This document shows positions 9,899-23,600 of a stretch of 60,000 nt of DNA, piece by piece; within the stretch, counting starts at the first letter, position 1; each line of letters starts with the position of its first letter. The DNA lies in assembly GCF_029227915.1 (NCBI RefSeq), contig NC_079886.1:6388001-6448000 (forward strand), in the 5' to 3' direction. This DNA comes from Hydractinia symbiolongicarpus (taxonomy: Eukaryota > Cnidaria > Hydrozoa > Anthoathecata > Hydractiniidae). The notes beneath the pieces were generated by a model, which was not told the origin of the DNA, did not search any database, and saw only the letters and a list, made by a program, of their open reading frames with translations. The translations under genes and the position numbers were made by a program.

Positions 9899-11412
9899 CC
9901 TGCTAGTATGAAGTAATGAAATTCATCTTTACGGGGGTTTTTACTTTTATAATAGATTCGATTTTATTGACGATTTCGGTTATATAACCCCTGGGTTTTA
10001 AATTAGCATACAGATAGACAGGCTAAACAACTGCTCACTCACACACCATGTGGAATAACCATACTTGCCTCTTTTTCATTACAGGAGACGAACACTTGTT
10101 ATCGTAGAAATTTCAGCGTTACAAGATGAGTTGAAATCAAAATTATGAGTTTGGTAGAAAGTCCATATTGTTGGAAAACATAATTATCTTGATTAAAGAG
10201 TCGCCACACCAATGAATAAGGTTCTAGTTTCCCTTGCGTAGAGTAAAAATGTCGATCTAAAGTGACAATTGATTGGTACTCAATGTCACATCTGTATTGA
10301 CCATATCACTAACTGATTTCAGGCTTTGCATTTCATTGTCATTGCTATACAAACAGCTCTTACGAACAAACTTACTTATAAGGTTGCTGAGAAAATTTTT
10401 CATGTCAGGACAAAAAGATATATAAGAGGTTCATCTGGAACAAAATGGTTTCAAAAAGTTGTGCTGTGAATGATACGAATGATAAAAATGGTTTTGTCAA
10501 ATCATTTTCTAAAATTTCTTTGATTCGTTGATATCGCTTACTTTCTTTAATACCATTATCGCCTTTAAAGTTTGATTGCCTTGTTAGATATTTTAAAAAA
10601 TACTCTGTTAAATTATTCCACTGTTCTTTATCAGCTTAATAATCATTATATTTGTCAACAACCAAGTTTTTTACATTAACATACGTGCTACTTAAAATTA
10701 TCTAAAAAATTAACATTGCAGCGGCTACTTAAAAATATAAAAAAAACAATCGAACAGCTAAAATACAATACACACACACAGATAATCATTGTTCGTGATG
10801 TCTTGAAAATTTGACATTTGTTGCAAGTTTATTGAACTATAAATTCGAGTCCAAATAAAAACAAGAAGTTGAATGGTAACTTCACACTTGCTCTCCTGCT
10901 TGTCACTGTGAGTTATTCTCGACGATCGGTAAGCATTTTTTTTCTTTATTTTGTTATATTAATTCAGCTTCAAAAAGTTGCAATATTAGATATTTCAACA
11001 AGAAATTAGGGAAATGTATGGTCGGAATACGGATAATAATAGAGATTACATAGAGATTATATAGTTTAGGACAATACTGTAAAACTAACTTTTTCTCAGT
11101 AATTTTAGACTGACTATGTTGTTATAAAAGATGTATTTATAAGCTGGCCTTTCGTTAATCTGATCTTAAACTGAGAAATTTTGAGAAATTTCATGCGATT
11201 ATAAAATTATTAAGGTCGCGTTTGTTTGCATCCAAAATAATAAATGTTTAACATATTAAACAAATTAAACAAACAAAAGGTTAGTAAAAAATTAAAATAT
11301 ATATAAAAAAATAAAAACTCAACGAAATAGTCATTTAATTAATTATTCCTAGACCGTTCAGTTAATTTGTTTAATCGAGCAGAACAAATGAGAAGCTTCC
11401 GGAATATAATGT
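9899..11412. other. Intergenic / 3' untranslated flank of the lectin receptor
   Basis: No gene supported. The receptor's 3' untranslated region must lie here on the minus strand. The first clear minus-strand AATAAA downstream of its stop is at 10945-10950, which would make a leader-to-tail UTR of about 460 nt. Confidence 0.5.
10945..10950 (-). terminator. Possible poly(A) signal of the lectin receptor gene
   Basis: TTTATT on the plus strand reads AATAAA on the minus strand, about 463 nt after the receptor's stop codon. Weaker variants lie closer, so the actual cleavage site is uncertain. Confidence 0.3.
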
Positions 11413-11630
11413 TTAGCCTTCATCGTCCGGATGATTGACAAATTCTATGTTCATTTCATCTTGTGATGAAGACATGTGTACAGGGTTTTCAAAGGATTTA
11501 TGAGCAAACGCCAACTTGAAGCCGTTATTGTGACGTTTGCAGTAATACACACCTCCACCAATCAAAATCAAGATTATCAGCAGTAAGAAAAATACGATGA
11601 GTCCCACTTTAGTTCCGTTGGATATTCCAT
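11413..11630 (-). CDS. Receptor exon 50: transmembrane helix and cytoplasmic tail
   Basis: The exon encodes residues 2665-2736 and the stop at 11413-11415. A 23-residue hydrophobic helix (VGLIVFFLLLIILILIGGG onward) is followed by a basic stop-transfer KRH and a 41-residue tail. The tail contains SFENPVH, close to the FxNPxY endocytosis/PTB-binding motif but with His in place of Tyr, and then an acidic C-terminus ending DDEG. The topology is type I: lectin domains outside, tail in the cytosol. Confidence 0.9.
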
Positions 11631-14600
11631 CTAAACAAGAATGCAAATACAGTATGTTCTTGGTAGCATGAACCCCGTGATAACTCTAACTCCCGCCCTG
11701 CCTCCCTCCCTTTACACACACAAAAACCACGTCTCTGAATCTTCACTAATCTTTACTTCCCGTAAAAATAAATCAACCCTGACAAATTGAATATTCTCAG
11801 GGTTTAATAGATTTTAAAAGACGAGAGATAATGGGAATTTTTTTACATTCTCTGATTCTCCACGCACTTCCGCGTCAAATAAACGCAATATTGTAAAATT
11901 AAGGGAGTTATTATCATTCTGTTAAAGCTAAACTTTACGTTTGACCAATTAAGTTAAGTTTACGTACCAGACGATTCTTGTTTCTCCCCCTCTGGACCTA
12001 GAAAGAAAGAGTTTCAATTATTAAACTCGTTATAATTAGAGGTGATAATGGAAGTTTAAAATATACAGTTCAAAAATGTTGCAAGATAATTAAAAGGTTT
12101 AAAAACTAGCGCGCGATTCGCGTGGCGTGAAAATGCGACTTACTCGTTGAAATTTTTAAGGAGGATTTGTCCACAGTAAATTCTCCCAACTTCCCTTGCG
12201 TCACCTGGTATTTCAATGCACGCAATGGATCTGTATCTTTCACTGACACCATAGCAACAAAAATAAAATTTACAAACACGCTGCCAGGCCTAAAACAAAA
12301 AAAAATATACAACAAACTGGTTATTCAGATTTTTGGTTTAATTCCATGAACACGAATAGTGTTTTAACACCCCAATGTGGCAACCTCAACATTGAAAAAA
12401 GTCTCAATCATTTTTACCCTGGGCGTTACTAGTGTTAACCTTTGTATTATATCATTAAAAAGTCCTGCATTGAACATGTACACACGGCGCTGTGGTGTAA
12501 AAATAATTTAATTAAGAAACAAACAGGGAAAAAACAGTAAGCAATATTCGTGTTATCAAGTTTTTATACCACTAATCACCGGATATTTTTTCTTTCTTCG
12601 CGCATTTGGTTTGAGCAAGACTCTCACGCTCAACTGGTACATAATATTATAATTGTTTATTCAAGGAAGTTTACTCAAAGTTCCCAAATTTAGTAAGGTT
12701 ATACAAGAAATAGAAAACTTACTTGAAACTTCTAATTTTTAGACCATTGTATGTTATGTCGTTGGAGAAAACTTCGCTGACCTGAAAAAAAACAAGAAAC
12801 GGCGGTTTGATCCAACTAAAGTAAGCATTTATCCGCAGTGGTCAGCGTGGAAAGCAAAATTTGAAAAATAAAATCCCTGATCTTCCCAGGACTTTTTCAG
12901 ACAAATTAACTAAAAAAATCCTATTAAATTTTTAAGGATGATGTTCCAGAATTTTTTACGAAGCAGTTGAATTAACAGCTGAATTAGGTCATATGTCGGT
13001 ACTTAAGTTTAAATCTTTCAGAGTCAGCTTTCAGAAGGAGAAAAAACAAAGCATTGCCACATATCTTTTAAAAGGTTCTTTTTCCAAGATTATTAAAAAG
13101 GTCCGTTTATGTAAGTTTTTTTTTTTGTTTAAAATGGTTATTTTTCTAGATTTTCCAAAACTAAATCAAAGTTTCCAAAATTTACAGGTTTTTCAATGCT
13201 CTGGCCACCCTGTACCTTAAAAAAAATATATATCACAAAAATAAGAAACAAAAACAGGAAATAAAGGGGGTAATTTAATTCACAGGTAGATATTATCGAA
13301 TTGTGTGAGCAAAGCAATGTAAAAGCATCATCCAAAAGTTTCTGTTTAGTAATAGTTTTACCTCATTCGCGAGCATTAATACCCGCGGAATGTTTTAAAA
13401 ATGATCGAGTCAAACGGTACTCGACACAAAAACGACATGATTCCGTTCTAGCAATATTTTATCTATTCCTTCAATGAAAATTATTTCCTTTCCTTTTTTT
13501 CGTGAGTCTGTCACATGAAAGCAGAGAGTACTTACAGCCATTTCAAATCTTGTCGAGAGTTCTTCATACTCGAGCGAATTCTCGTACGCTAATTTGTCAT
13601 TATACTCTACACTCGTTAGACGAACACTTCCATAAAATGATTGTTTTCTGCGTAACGGAGTTAGCGTTGGTTGTATGGTCACGGCTGTGAAAAAATATTA
13701 TTAAGTGACAACAAAACAATTACAACAAAGAAGACATTCATCAAAGCTGATTTGTTAAACAAAAATAATATTCGGACAAATTACGGACATGAAAATAAGA
13801 GTAAATATATTTCAGACTTAAGACAGAAAATTACGGTCGAAGCCTCTTATTCTTTAAAACTTTATAAAAATGTTATTGGACATATTCACGATTATGACAT
13901 TTCAGTTTAACGTTAGTTGTAAGTACTTAATCTTCTTACCACAGCCATACAATTCGACCCTCATACAGATACCGCGGACATTACCAGTGGGAACGATCCT
14001 CAAATAACGTGTGGGCAAGGACTGCTCCAACTTCACTTTGTGCACTCCTTTTCCCTCTGTATTCCCTATGAACTGAAACAATACGAAGTCTTATATAGAA
14101 TACGATGTGTACAATCTGTCGCGACGTCAAATTTATTGCATTTCTGACGACGTGTAAATATTCCGTCATTACGTGGAAAATATATGATACTTTCGCGACC
14201 AATTTATGATCAGCAAAAATGCTTTTGAACATTTAGAAACTTTCAAACTTCCTGACTGTCAAAGAAAAACTCCTCCTTCATGTTTTTCTTAACGTTGACC
14301 ATATAACGGTTATTTTTTTTCAAGACTGTACGACTGGTGTTGTAATAAAGAAGTATTTAATTTTGTCACAAACTAAAAACTTACATCTTGATTCAAACAG
14401 GTCCAAAATTTCCCATCTGCACTCCATTGGACTTCATACTCAGTCACAAATTTTTCTACGCCTCCACCAATGAAACCTTGCGTTGCTATTCCAGTGATTC
14501 GTGCTGTGTGCTGAAAGTCGATCTGCAAAAGAAACAAAATTGATTCACCTTTCACTTGTAATGCATGAAGCTTTTTACTTTTCAAAAAACTTTTAAATTT

Positions 14601-17600
14601 ATTTTTTCTCTTATTCCTTACTTGCAATCCAGGTTTTAGTTAAAAGATTTTTGTCCGTCCTCTGCAAAAACGCCTACTTTAATGTGCGCCCATTTTTGAA
14701 GGACCAAAAAAATGCAAACCTGTAAGTACTGCTTCCCATCTTTCTTCATGGCACACCAAGCTGAATCACCATTCAATCGAGCTTGTTTAGCAGCAAAACC
14801 AGGTAACGATGACGACGCACTTAGGAACGTGTCTGAGATAAGTTTGGTTTCCAAGCCAAGGGGTATATCACACTCTAAAATTAAAAATATATGATTAATA
14901 TTGTTGTGGGTGATATCGCTTCATAATAAAATAATTTATATCCAAAAAAATTGAAGAGAAGAAAGATTTATTCGCCATTTGCTCGTTTTCTACCTTTTGT
15001 CTTTTCTCAAAAAGATTCGGTAAAAGGTAAGCAGTATTTTTACAAGCAACATTATAACTTTAAAAATCGATGCAACTTGTAAACGAAAGTTTTATACGAC
15101 CACAAAGGTGGTTAAAACGGAAGTTTGATTTGGATTGGCGCACAAGTCTAACTGACGAAGGTAGCAAATATGTGAATTTTGTATAAAGTAACAAGAGAGT
15201 AACAGTTTAGCTTGTAAAACAAAGAAACAGATGACGAGTTTAAAAACAGAAAACATAAATTGGCAGCAACAACAATTAAAACATAAAATTAACTTCAGTT
15301 CTAGACTTTAGTCCATCAAAATTCCTTTCTATTCTTCTCATGCCACCCACATATTGGAAATAAACGCATTTTTAAGTAATACTTCAAACAGGTTTTAACT
15401 GTGAAAATGAAAACAACTTTATAAATATACTATGAGTAACCACAATTAGCTACGAACAAAACTGGCAGTGTGTATTCCAGTAGGAAAAAATCACGAAAAA
15501 AGCTTATTTCGCGAAAATTCAAAAATATTTTGGAAAAGTTTTCTACAATTCTTAATTTTATTCCATTGCGTATTTTTTGTGAGAGAGAAACAAAAAAATA
15601 ATCTCGACAAAAAAAGCCAACCGGAAGCACAACCAAACAATTCCACTTGCAAGCATGAATCCTTCGACGATTTGGTCAACAGAAACTTCACGTATCTGGC
15701 CACCACTGGTACCTCAAGATCGTACATTATTGTTTTTGAAGAAAATTGCTAAATAAAATATATCAACACGATACAATTTTGTCCAACAAATATTACAGTA
15801 GTTTCATCAAATGCACTTGTTTGCTCTAAATGCTTTCCCCACTACATTTCCAGAAAAACAAAACAAAAACAACAACAAACAAACAAACACATAAATACAT
15901 AAATACGCAAACAAAAAACTTTTCAACAAGATTACAACAACACAACAACTACCTTTTTAGCACCAAGTAATGTATTGCTAAACATCCAGTTTTTATCATC
16001 GCTACTATATTGAATATAATACGTCACGTCATTGTCATCATTGATTCCCAACACGCGAGTAAGTTTCATATCGTGCAGAAGATCTATCTTTAACCATGGG
16101 TTGCTATCAGTTGTCTAAAAATGATTTTAGGACATTATTTTTTAATACTCGTTAACATGGGGAAAATCCACGGGTTCGCTAGTCCTCAGTTTTTCACCCG
16201 GCGTACAATTCTTCCAATCGCTATTTCGTGCGTTTTTTAGCTACTCGGTGTGACAAAAAAGGGTATTATTATTTTGGAAACTAGTCGATAGCCCCTGGGA
16301 AAATTCTCGGCTTCATCAGTTTTTAGATTTCCGCCCGTCGAACATAAAATTCCGACATAAGTATTTCGTACATTTCTGTGTTAGCATGAAGCAATTCAAT
16401 TTCTGTGAGGGAGGTCCGAAATATAAATGCGCACAGTCATTTTGAACAAGACAGAATACGCCTATTATTATAGAGATTAATCTAGGACATTAATACGGAA
16501 TCGCTAAGAGAACAATCTTTTATTGTAGTGGTGAAACTTCATCCCAAGACGATTTAGGCTCTGTCCTCTCCCCAAAAAAATAAATAAATATGTACGTCAC
16601 TTTTTTGCTAAGTTTCGGTGTACAATTTTTTATAGATTAAAGATAAAAATCAATTTTTTTTCCTATCCCACCTTAAGTACATATAGAGTAAAAAGCTTTC
16701 CTTCGTTAGTGGTAAAACATACCATTGTCTCTTCATTGAACAGTTAAGCCTTTATGATCATACATATACAAACACGTACGTGGTCACACACTAAGGCGAA
16801 CTGTAAAAACCCTTATCTAATTAATAATCTAATACGCAGATTTCTTTTTTTTCTACCTTGGCGCACCAGGCATTGTTATACATCGGTCTGGCGTTATCCA
16901 CAGAAAGTCCATCCATCGTAGAAGATGCGGATAGTGATGAGCTTGCAATTTTATGATCATCCATACCAAGTGAGGTCAAGCACACTTAAATAAAAAAATA
17001 AGTTCAGTTAGAAACCCTAAAACAAACAGTTCCATTGCCATGGCCAAAAACTTTCTCAGTTATTACTTCATTTATTCCGTCATCAAGGTGATATAACACT
17101 GTCGTAATATAAAGCCAGTATTAAGGATATTTTGGATTTGTTTGAAAAATAGTTAAAAAATAAGGCAAAAAATACCTGATTTACAGCCATACAGCTCAAC
17201 ACGAAGACACACCAAGCTTCCTTTAAATTTAATTGGAGTGAATCTCAAAAACATTGCTTCTATATCGACTGTTGTTCCCTCGATATATCGGCTGTTTTTA
17301 TTGCCAGGAAGATACTGCAAAAAAAAAAAAAAAAAAAAAACATATGCTAGGACTATTTATGGGACACAAATTTGTTTAATCGAAATAAAAGTCTAACTTT
17401 TTTAATATGTACAACAAGCAAATCCAGAGTTGTAGGCGCAGCATTTAATAATTTGTAATAGATGACACTAAATATCTGGGTTTACGTTTGAAAAGAAGGA
17501 CTAAATTCAACCCCACATGATTTATTACAAGTACACTTAAGTATGCTCTAAAAATATAATAATCCCAACTAAAACAAGAGTATTGTAAGCTCTAACCCTG

Positions 17601-20600
17601 ACTTGTCTTCCATCAGCCTCTTCCTCCGTGTAGGTCTTCCAATGTTTACCATCCAGGGAATACTCCAGCATATACGTGATGACGTAACTGTTTAATTTGA
17701 GGAAACGATACAAACCTTGCGTATTAATGCGTGTAATTTTCATTACACTTCCAATGAAGATCTACACAAAATGAAAACACTCCAGTTAATCAACAACAAA
17801 CTACTGGAGAAATATTCAACAAGTTGGTATACCTCAAAGTTGACAGAGCCCGTGTCAGCAACACAACACCTGAAGGTGCGGTTCGGTGTGGTATTTAATA
17901 CACGCAGCTATGTTTCTTGAGGATGAGTACTACTGTTTTAAATGTCCACAATTAAAACATTTTTTTTAAAATGCAGGTTTAAATAGTGAGATGAACATTA
18001 ATACTTAAGACCTTTCTTTTTTTGAGGTAAAGGTCAAACTTACGGTCAACGATTGAGTTTTATCGGTGATGTTTGTACACCATGCAGTATCTTTGTTGTC
18101 CACCTTCTTATTTAACCTGGCATTGCTTGGAAAGTAAGTATCTGCATAGGATGTCGCGGTAATGTTGTCGTCAGGAATTGCCATGCTTTCCATACCGAGA
18201 GCAGAACGACATTCTAAATCAGAAAAGAATAGACAATCTCATGAATTCCTTGTTTTATATAAAAACATTGTAATAAGAAATCTTGATGTGATAACTGCAT
18301 TAAAGAGATTATCTAAAGATTAACTTCTTTATTTAAAAACGATCAAATTTTTACCAAGTTACCTTACATCTAGCAATAACAATGCAACTTTTTTTCTTAC
18401 CGAGGGCATGTTCACACACAAACGGCATTCTTTTGTAACAAGGCAAGTCGTTCCACTTTCCCGATGTTGAAGTCATTTCAACACAGTTTTCAGAACCAGA
18501 ATTATCATTTGGTTCATTCGCTCCCCAATTCGAGAAATCATCTGGCATTAGCGCATGTCCACTGCTCCACTCAAAAACATGTTCTTTTCTTCTGTCATTC
18601 AAACCTAACAATATCATCATGAACATATTTCTCAAAAATTTACGACACCCTACCTAGTACTATAATCCGAAGAGAAGTGATTTATAGACAGTCAACCAGA
18701 ACTTTGGCTCCTCTATAGAGTTGGTAACGCATTTTGATAACCAGAAGTATTACGATAGAATAATTTTTATTTCTTAATACTTAAAAAAGATTATTTTTAC
18801 CCCAACTGTGTATACTCTAAGGAAACTATTAAAGATTAAATTTTTGCAAAAATTCTTAAAAAATTAAACTTTGGCTAAATTTTCAAATTCACCAATTCAA
18901 GGAAGAAATACGTAATTAAAAAAAACAAAGGTGAATTGAAAAAAAGGATGACTTCATAAGAATTTTTTAATCACTTAGCCGATGATGAAAAAGGATGATA
19001 AAAAACACACTTTAAACGTTTGTAATTCTTTTTTTCAGTTTTCTGTTTTTTTTCGAATAAATATATTGACATTCAACAATTTGCAACAGACAATTTCAAC
19101 ATTTGCTAAATTAAGTTACCCCAAAATTCATCAGATTTTAAAATTAAAATTTCCGCGGAAACCAAGTTTTCTATTCGCAAAAAAATAAAATGCACCAGCT
19201 AACCACCAATTACATACAAAAAATTCGCTACCGTAAGGTAAAAATGTGAAAAACTAAACAACAGCGCCTTCACAAAAACATATTTGGTTTAAGTAAAGAC
19301 GATTAACATGAAAATATTTTACTTCTAAAATATAAACCATACCTATCCAAGTAGGCCTCCATGTATTACGTATCATATAACGTATAGTAGATTGAATCTC
19401 CTCCGAATCTATAGTCACTAGGTCTCCGCCGTAGCGTTTACATTTCTCACGAGCTTCAGGCCAGGTACCAGTATCTGAGTAAGAGCTAAAATATTTCAGA
19501 CAGCGATCTTCGACTTTCTTCCAACCATCTGAACAATTCCCTAAGAAGGGTGATTTCTTTTTGGGATCAACGCGGGTAATCTTGCAAGAAAATGGCAATT
19601 TTTTTGAGCAGTTGTATGTTTTCCATTTGCCTGCAACATCGCTAGAATAAACTTGCGCTGCGCACTTTAGTCGACTGTAACTTGAGAAACCAGGCTTCCA
19701 GTACTCGTAATCTCTTGTTGTGTTATCAGACCAAACGAATTTACTTCCCACTTTGTGCAAACCAATCCAAGATTCTTTAGCGTGCTCCACGAATCGACTG
19801 AAGACAAAAGCTAAATAAGAAACATATAATATATAACATATAATATATAACATATAATATATAACATATAATATATAACATATAATATATAACATATAAT
19901 ATATAACATATAATATATAACATATAATATATAACATATAATAACATATGACGTACATATTCTGGTCATCAGATTTTTTACCAACTGTACATATAGCTGG
20001 CATCAATATTCCGCGCCTGCTTAAATTTTACGCCAGAGAAACTTAAGAAATTTAAACTAAAATTTTGTTGTTGTTTTTATAATAAGGTGTCATCTTCTCT
20101 GCAATAGAGAGGACGTGATATTTAAACACTAGCTACAACACACGCGAGAAAATAAATGACGATCCAAATGCAAATGTCAGAAATCTATGTAAATACTTGG
20201 TACCAAAATAACTACATCAATATTACTGGCTGTTTATACACACACATGCTTAAGCACGCTTTATATTACGCTATTACATATTAGCTATTTCACCATTAGT
20301 TATGCAAAAGCCAACACACCTTGTTCGTGGGGAGAGTGCAAAGAAACAAGATCTCCATTTTCAACCTTCTTACATTCTCTTCTCGCATCTAGCCACGTCT
20401 TAGGGGTTGTGTGTACAATGTAGCACGACTTCTGGAATTTTTTGTAACCTTTTGGACAGGGTTCAGTAATGACTAAAGAAATCAAAAAAATAACAGCTAG
20501 TTCCATGATAAATGATATTTTTACATACGAATATTAGTTAATGAATTGTAAAGTTGGTTACCTGTTGGTTTGTCTGTTGGTTTCTTCTCGCTGGCTTCTA

Positions 20601-23600
20601 CAAGGTAATTATATAAAAATCAGAAAGTTTTAAAACAACTTATTCCTTACCATCTTAAGATATTACAAATCAAATATTACTAAAGAAAATACGTAGCGTA
20701 CAGAAAATTTTACACACAAAAACTTTTTGCTAATTTTGTCTTTTTTTCACATACTTTAAGAGCATCCGATTCGCGAAATTTATTGTAGGCGAAAGAAAAA
20801 AGATTGAACAAATATTAAACAATATATCAATACATATTTTTGTATTGATATATTGTTTAAGAATATGTTGATAAAGCTCGGTCAAGAATTCAATTTTAGG
20901 CTTTAATAAAAGCTATGTTTGGAGGTTCGATACTTGAAATTTCCAAGATTAAAATTAAGCAATTCGCAAAAGCAAATACATGCTAAATCTCCCAAGTGCA
21001 TTAAATTTAAATATTTAAATCTTTTAAAACAGTTCATTGGCAATGGTTTATGTTTGCGGAATGCAAGTATTTCGCGAATTTTTTCACCCGTCAAAGTTTC
21101 TGTCCGTGAGTGTCTGCACTAAAATCTAAAAACAAAATCGGCAGAGGATCGTATCAGAATAAAAAATGAGCTTTCAAAACTTACTACTCTGACAGACAAA
21201 ACCAGTTTCCTTCTTACAATTAATATCATTCCATCTGCCATGGTACTTAAAAAATGGCATCAGCTCCACACAATCCTCATCACTATATCTGCTAGGCTGA
21301 GATAGATACCAGTTGGTGTAATCCACTGTACTCTGATCAAGCCACAGAAAAGTTCTTTCAATTTGAAGGTCATTAAGTCCAATAAAAACGCTGTCACCAG
21401 ATTCAGCTAGCTGACTCAATATAAACGCATTCTCATAGCTAATAAAAATAAAAATAAAGTAGTATAAAAATATAGCCATGTATAAAAAAATAATATAAAA
21501 TAATACAACAGGAAATACCTGAACATTAAAATATCTAAGATAAATTTTAATTTAAGTAATTTTCACCTCACCACCAGCTGAAAACAATAACTCCACTCTA
21601 GCCCAGCGTGTAATGCAAGATGCATCACAATAACAAACTGTCCAGACATAACTTACTGAACAACTATTTAAAAGTTTCCCTTACTGACAACTTTACTTTA
21701 TTACATTGTAAGATAAAGCTCATACTTGCTGTGGATGGACACAAGAGAACCACCACTATCTTCGCAAAATGCTCGAGCGTCGTTGAAATTCCTTCTATTA
21801 TCTTTTCCGTATTTAAACAAGTAGCACTTTTTACCATACAACACCCAACCATTCTTGCAATAACCCGTATCTTAAAATGAAAACAAGGTGGAGTACAACA
21901 GTGTTATCCACCGCATAAGTTGACATGTCTCTTAAAGAATAAAATTTTAGGGATCGACCATTTGTGTAAGCAAACAAAGAAATGCTCAAAAGAAAATTAT
22001 TTTAAATAAATTGCCAATTTTTGACAAGCTTTCCTTATAAACATTTTTTATCATTATTATAAAACAAAATCTGTTGGATAATTTCTTAACAGATAAAACT
22101 TTTAAAAGAATTAAATTTCAATTTTTTTAAAAAAGTTGTGCATTGTATCCACTCAAAATCTTTACCGCTACCAAGTGCACTTAAACCATGGCTAAATAAA
22201 CTATGAGAGACTATCAAATAAGTAATGACTGTCAAAGAAATAACGCGGCAACATGGTACGTTTATATTTAGTCTGGTATGCTATGAAGACAACAATGTAA
22301 ATTTTATTTCGACCAGAAATTCTTTAATTTTGCGAATTGACATCATTTACGAAATTAAATTCTTGCAAAAGAGCTTTTTAACTTGCGAAGAAAAACTATG
22401 GCAGCATTGCTTCTACCTACCTCAATATTAAATTTAATAGATAAATTATTTTAGAATCTAACTGCTAGTAAAAAAAACCAAATTCCTTGCATAGCGCTTC
22501 CACGAAATTATAGAAATATAGAATTTATAGAAGTCTTTTAAAATCTATAAAATTTTCGCGAATTGCACAATTCTTACAAAATTCTGACAATAAAGTATAT
22601 ACTCTTACCTGGTGTGGCTGTTGTGTTCGGTTTTACGTTAGTTCCTAAAATAAATAAATCACCAAATTTTTCATCTTGTTAAAATTACCTCTTCTGCTAG
22701 CAGTTAAAGCACGTATTAAAATAGTATTTAACAAATTATTTTTTCACGGAAGTAAAAAATACCAAGCATTAAAATAATAGGATAATCTTCAAGGGAACAA
22801 ATCATTTGCATTTGACATAAAATATTCTACAGCGAATTTTTTTAATTTTTTTTCAGTATGTTAGCCAAAATTCTGATTTCACTTCACTTAAATTACTGAA
22901 TTTTTGGCATTGAGAAAATTGAATTCCACTAATGAAGAAAATGCAGTAACCTGCAAAAATATGTTCTGCAAAATAACGCATTTTGGAACCATTTATCCCC
23001 AGAAAAATGGTCTGCACAAATTTCTTCTACAAATATTTTGATAAGATAAGTGCTAGTTTTTAAGACTTGCACAAATATTGAATTAGATAAAAAATCAGAA
23101 AACACTGGCTCTGTATCAACCTCTCGTTAAAAAAACAATCACACACTACTAAAATTTCATATTAAAATATTTTTTAAAAGGAAATACCATTTCTCTGCTT
23201 GCATATAAAAGGTTTTTTCAAGTTGCAAGCCAAGTCATTCCACTTTCCATTTTGACGCAATTCAGTACAATCCTCCATGCCATGCCAGTTGTCTGGTTGT
23301 GCATCGTCGAAATTAAAGTAATTTGCTATTGATTGATCTTCCCATGCCCAACCACCCTCCGTTGTTCGATCAGTCAAACCGATGTAAACGTTTTGGGTGG
23401 AGCCATATCTCCTATAGAAGTGAATGAGATACGTAGTCGTTAAATTTTGTTCTTCAGCTATCTTAGACTGATAGTAACTTGTTTTTGGTGATAGCAGAGT
23501 ATGCTCTCTTTTGAAAGGCATATGTGGTCCAAGTTACGAGTATTTATCTACATATTCCACAATTTTAACCATTATAAACGCCTATATATTCTGTAAATGT

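Noticed and set aside
10873-10936. Possible plus-strand signal-peptide exon (ATGGTAACTTCACACTTGCT onward, then GTAAGC)
   Set aside because: The ATG frame stops after 12 codons and the alternative hydrophobic frame has no ATG. No downstream exon on this strand was found.
19811-20006. Hydrophobic N-terminal extension of the frame ahead of exon 35 (YMLYIICYILYV pattern)
   Set aside because: It is translation of the 14-bp minisatellite. A proper acceptor at 19811-19812 with the right phase marks the true exon start.
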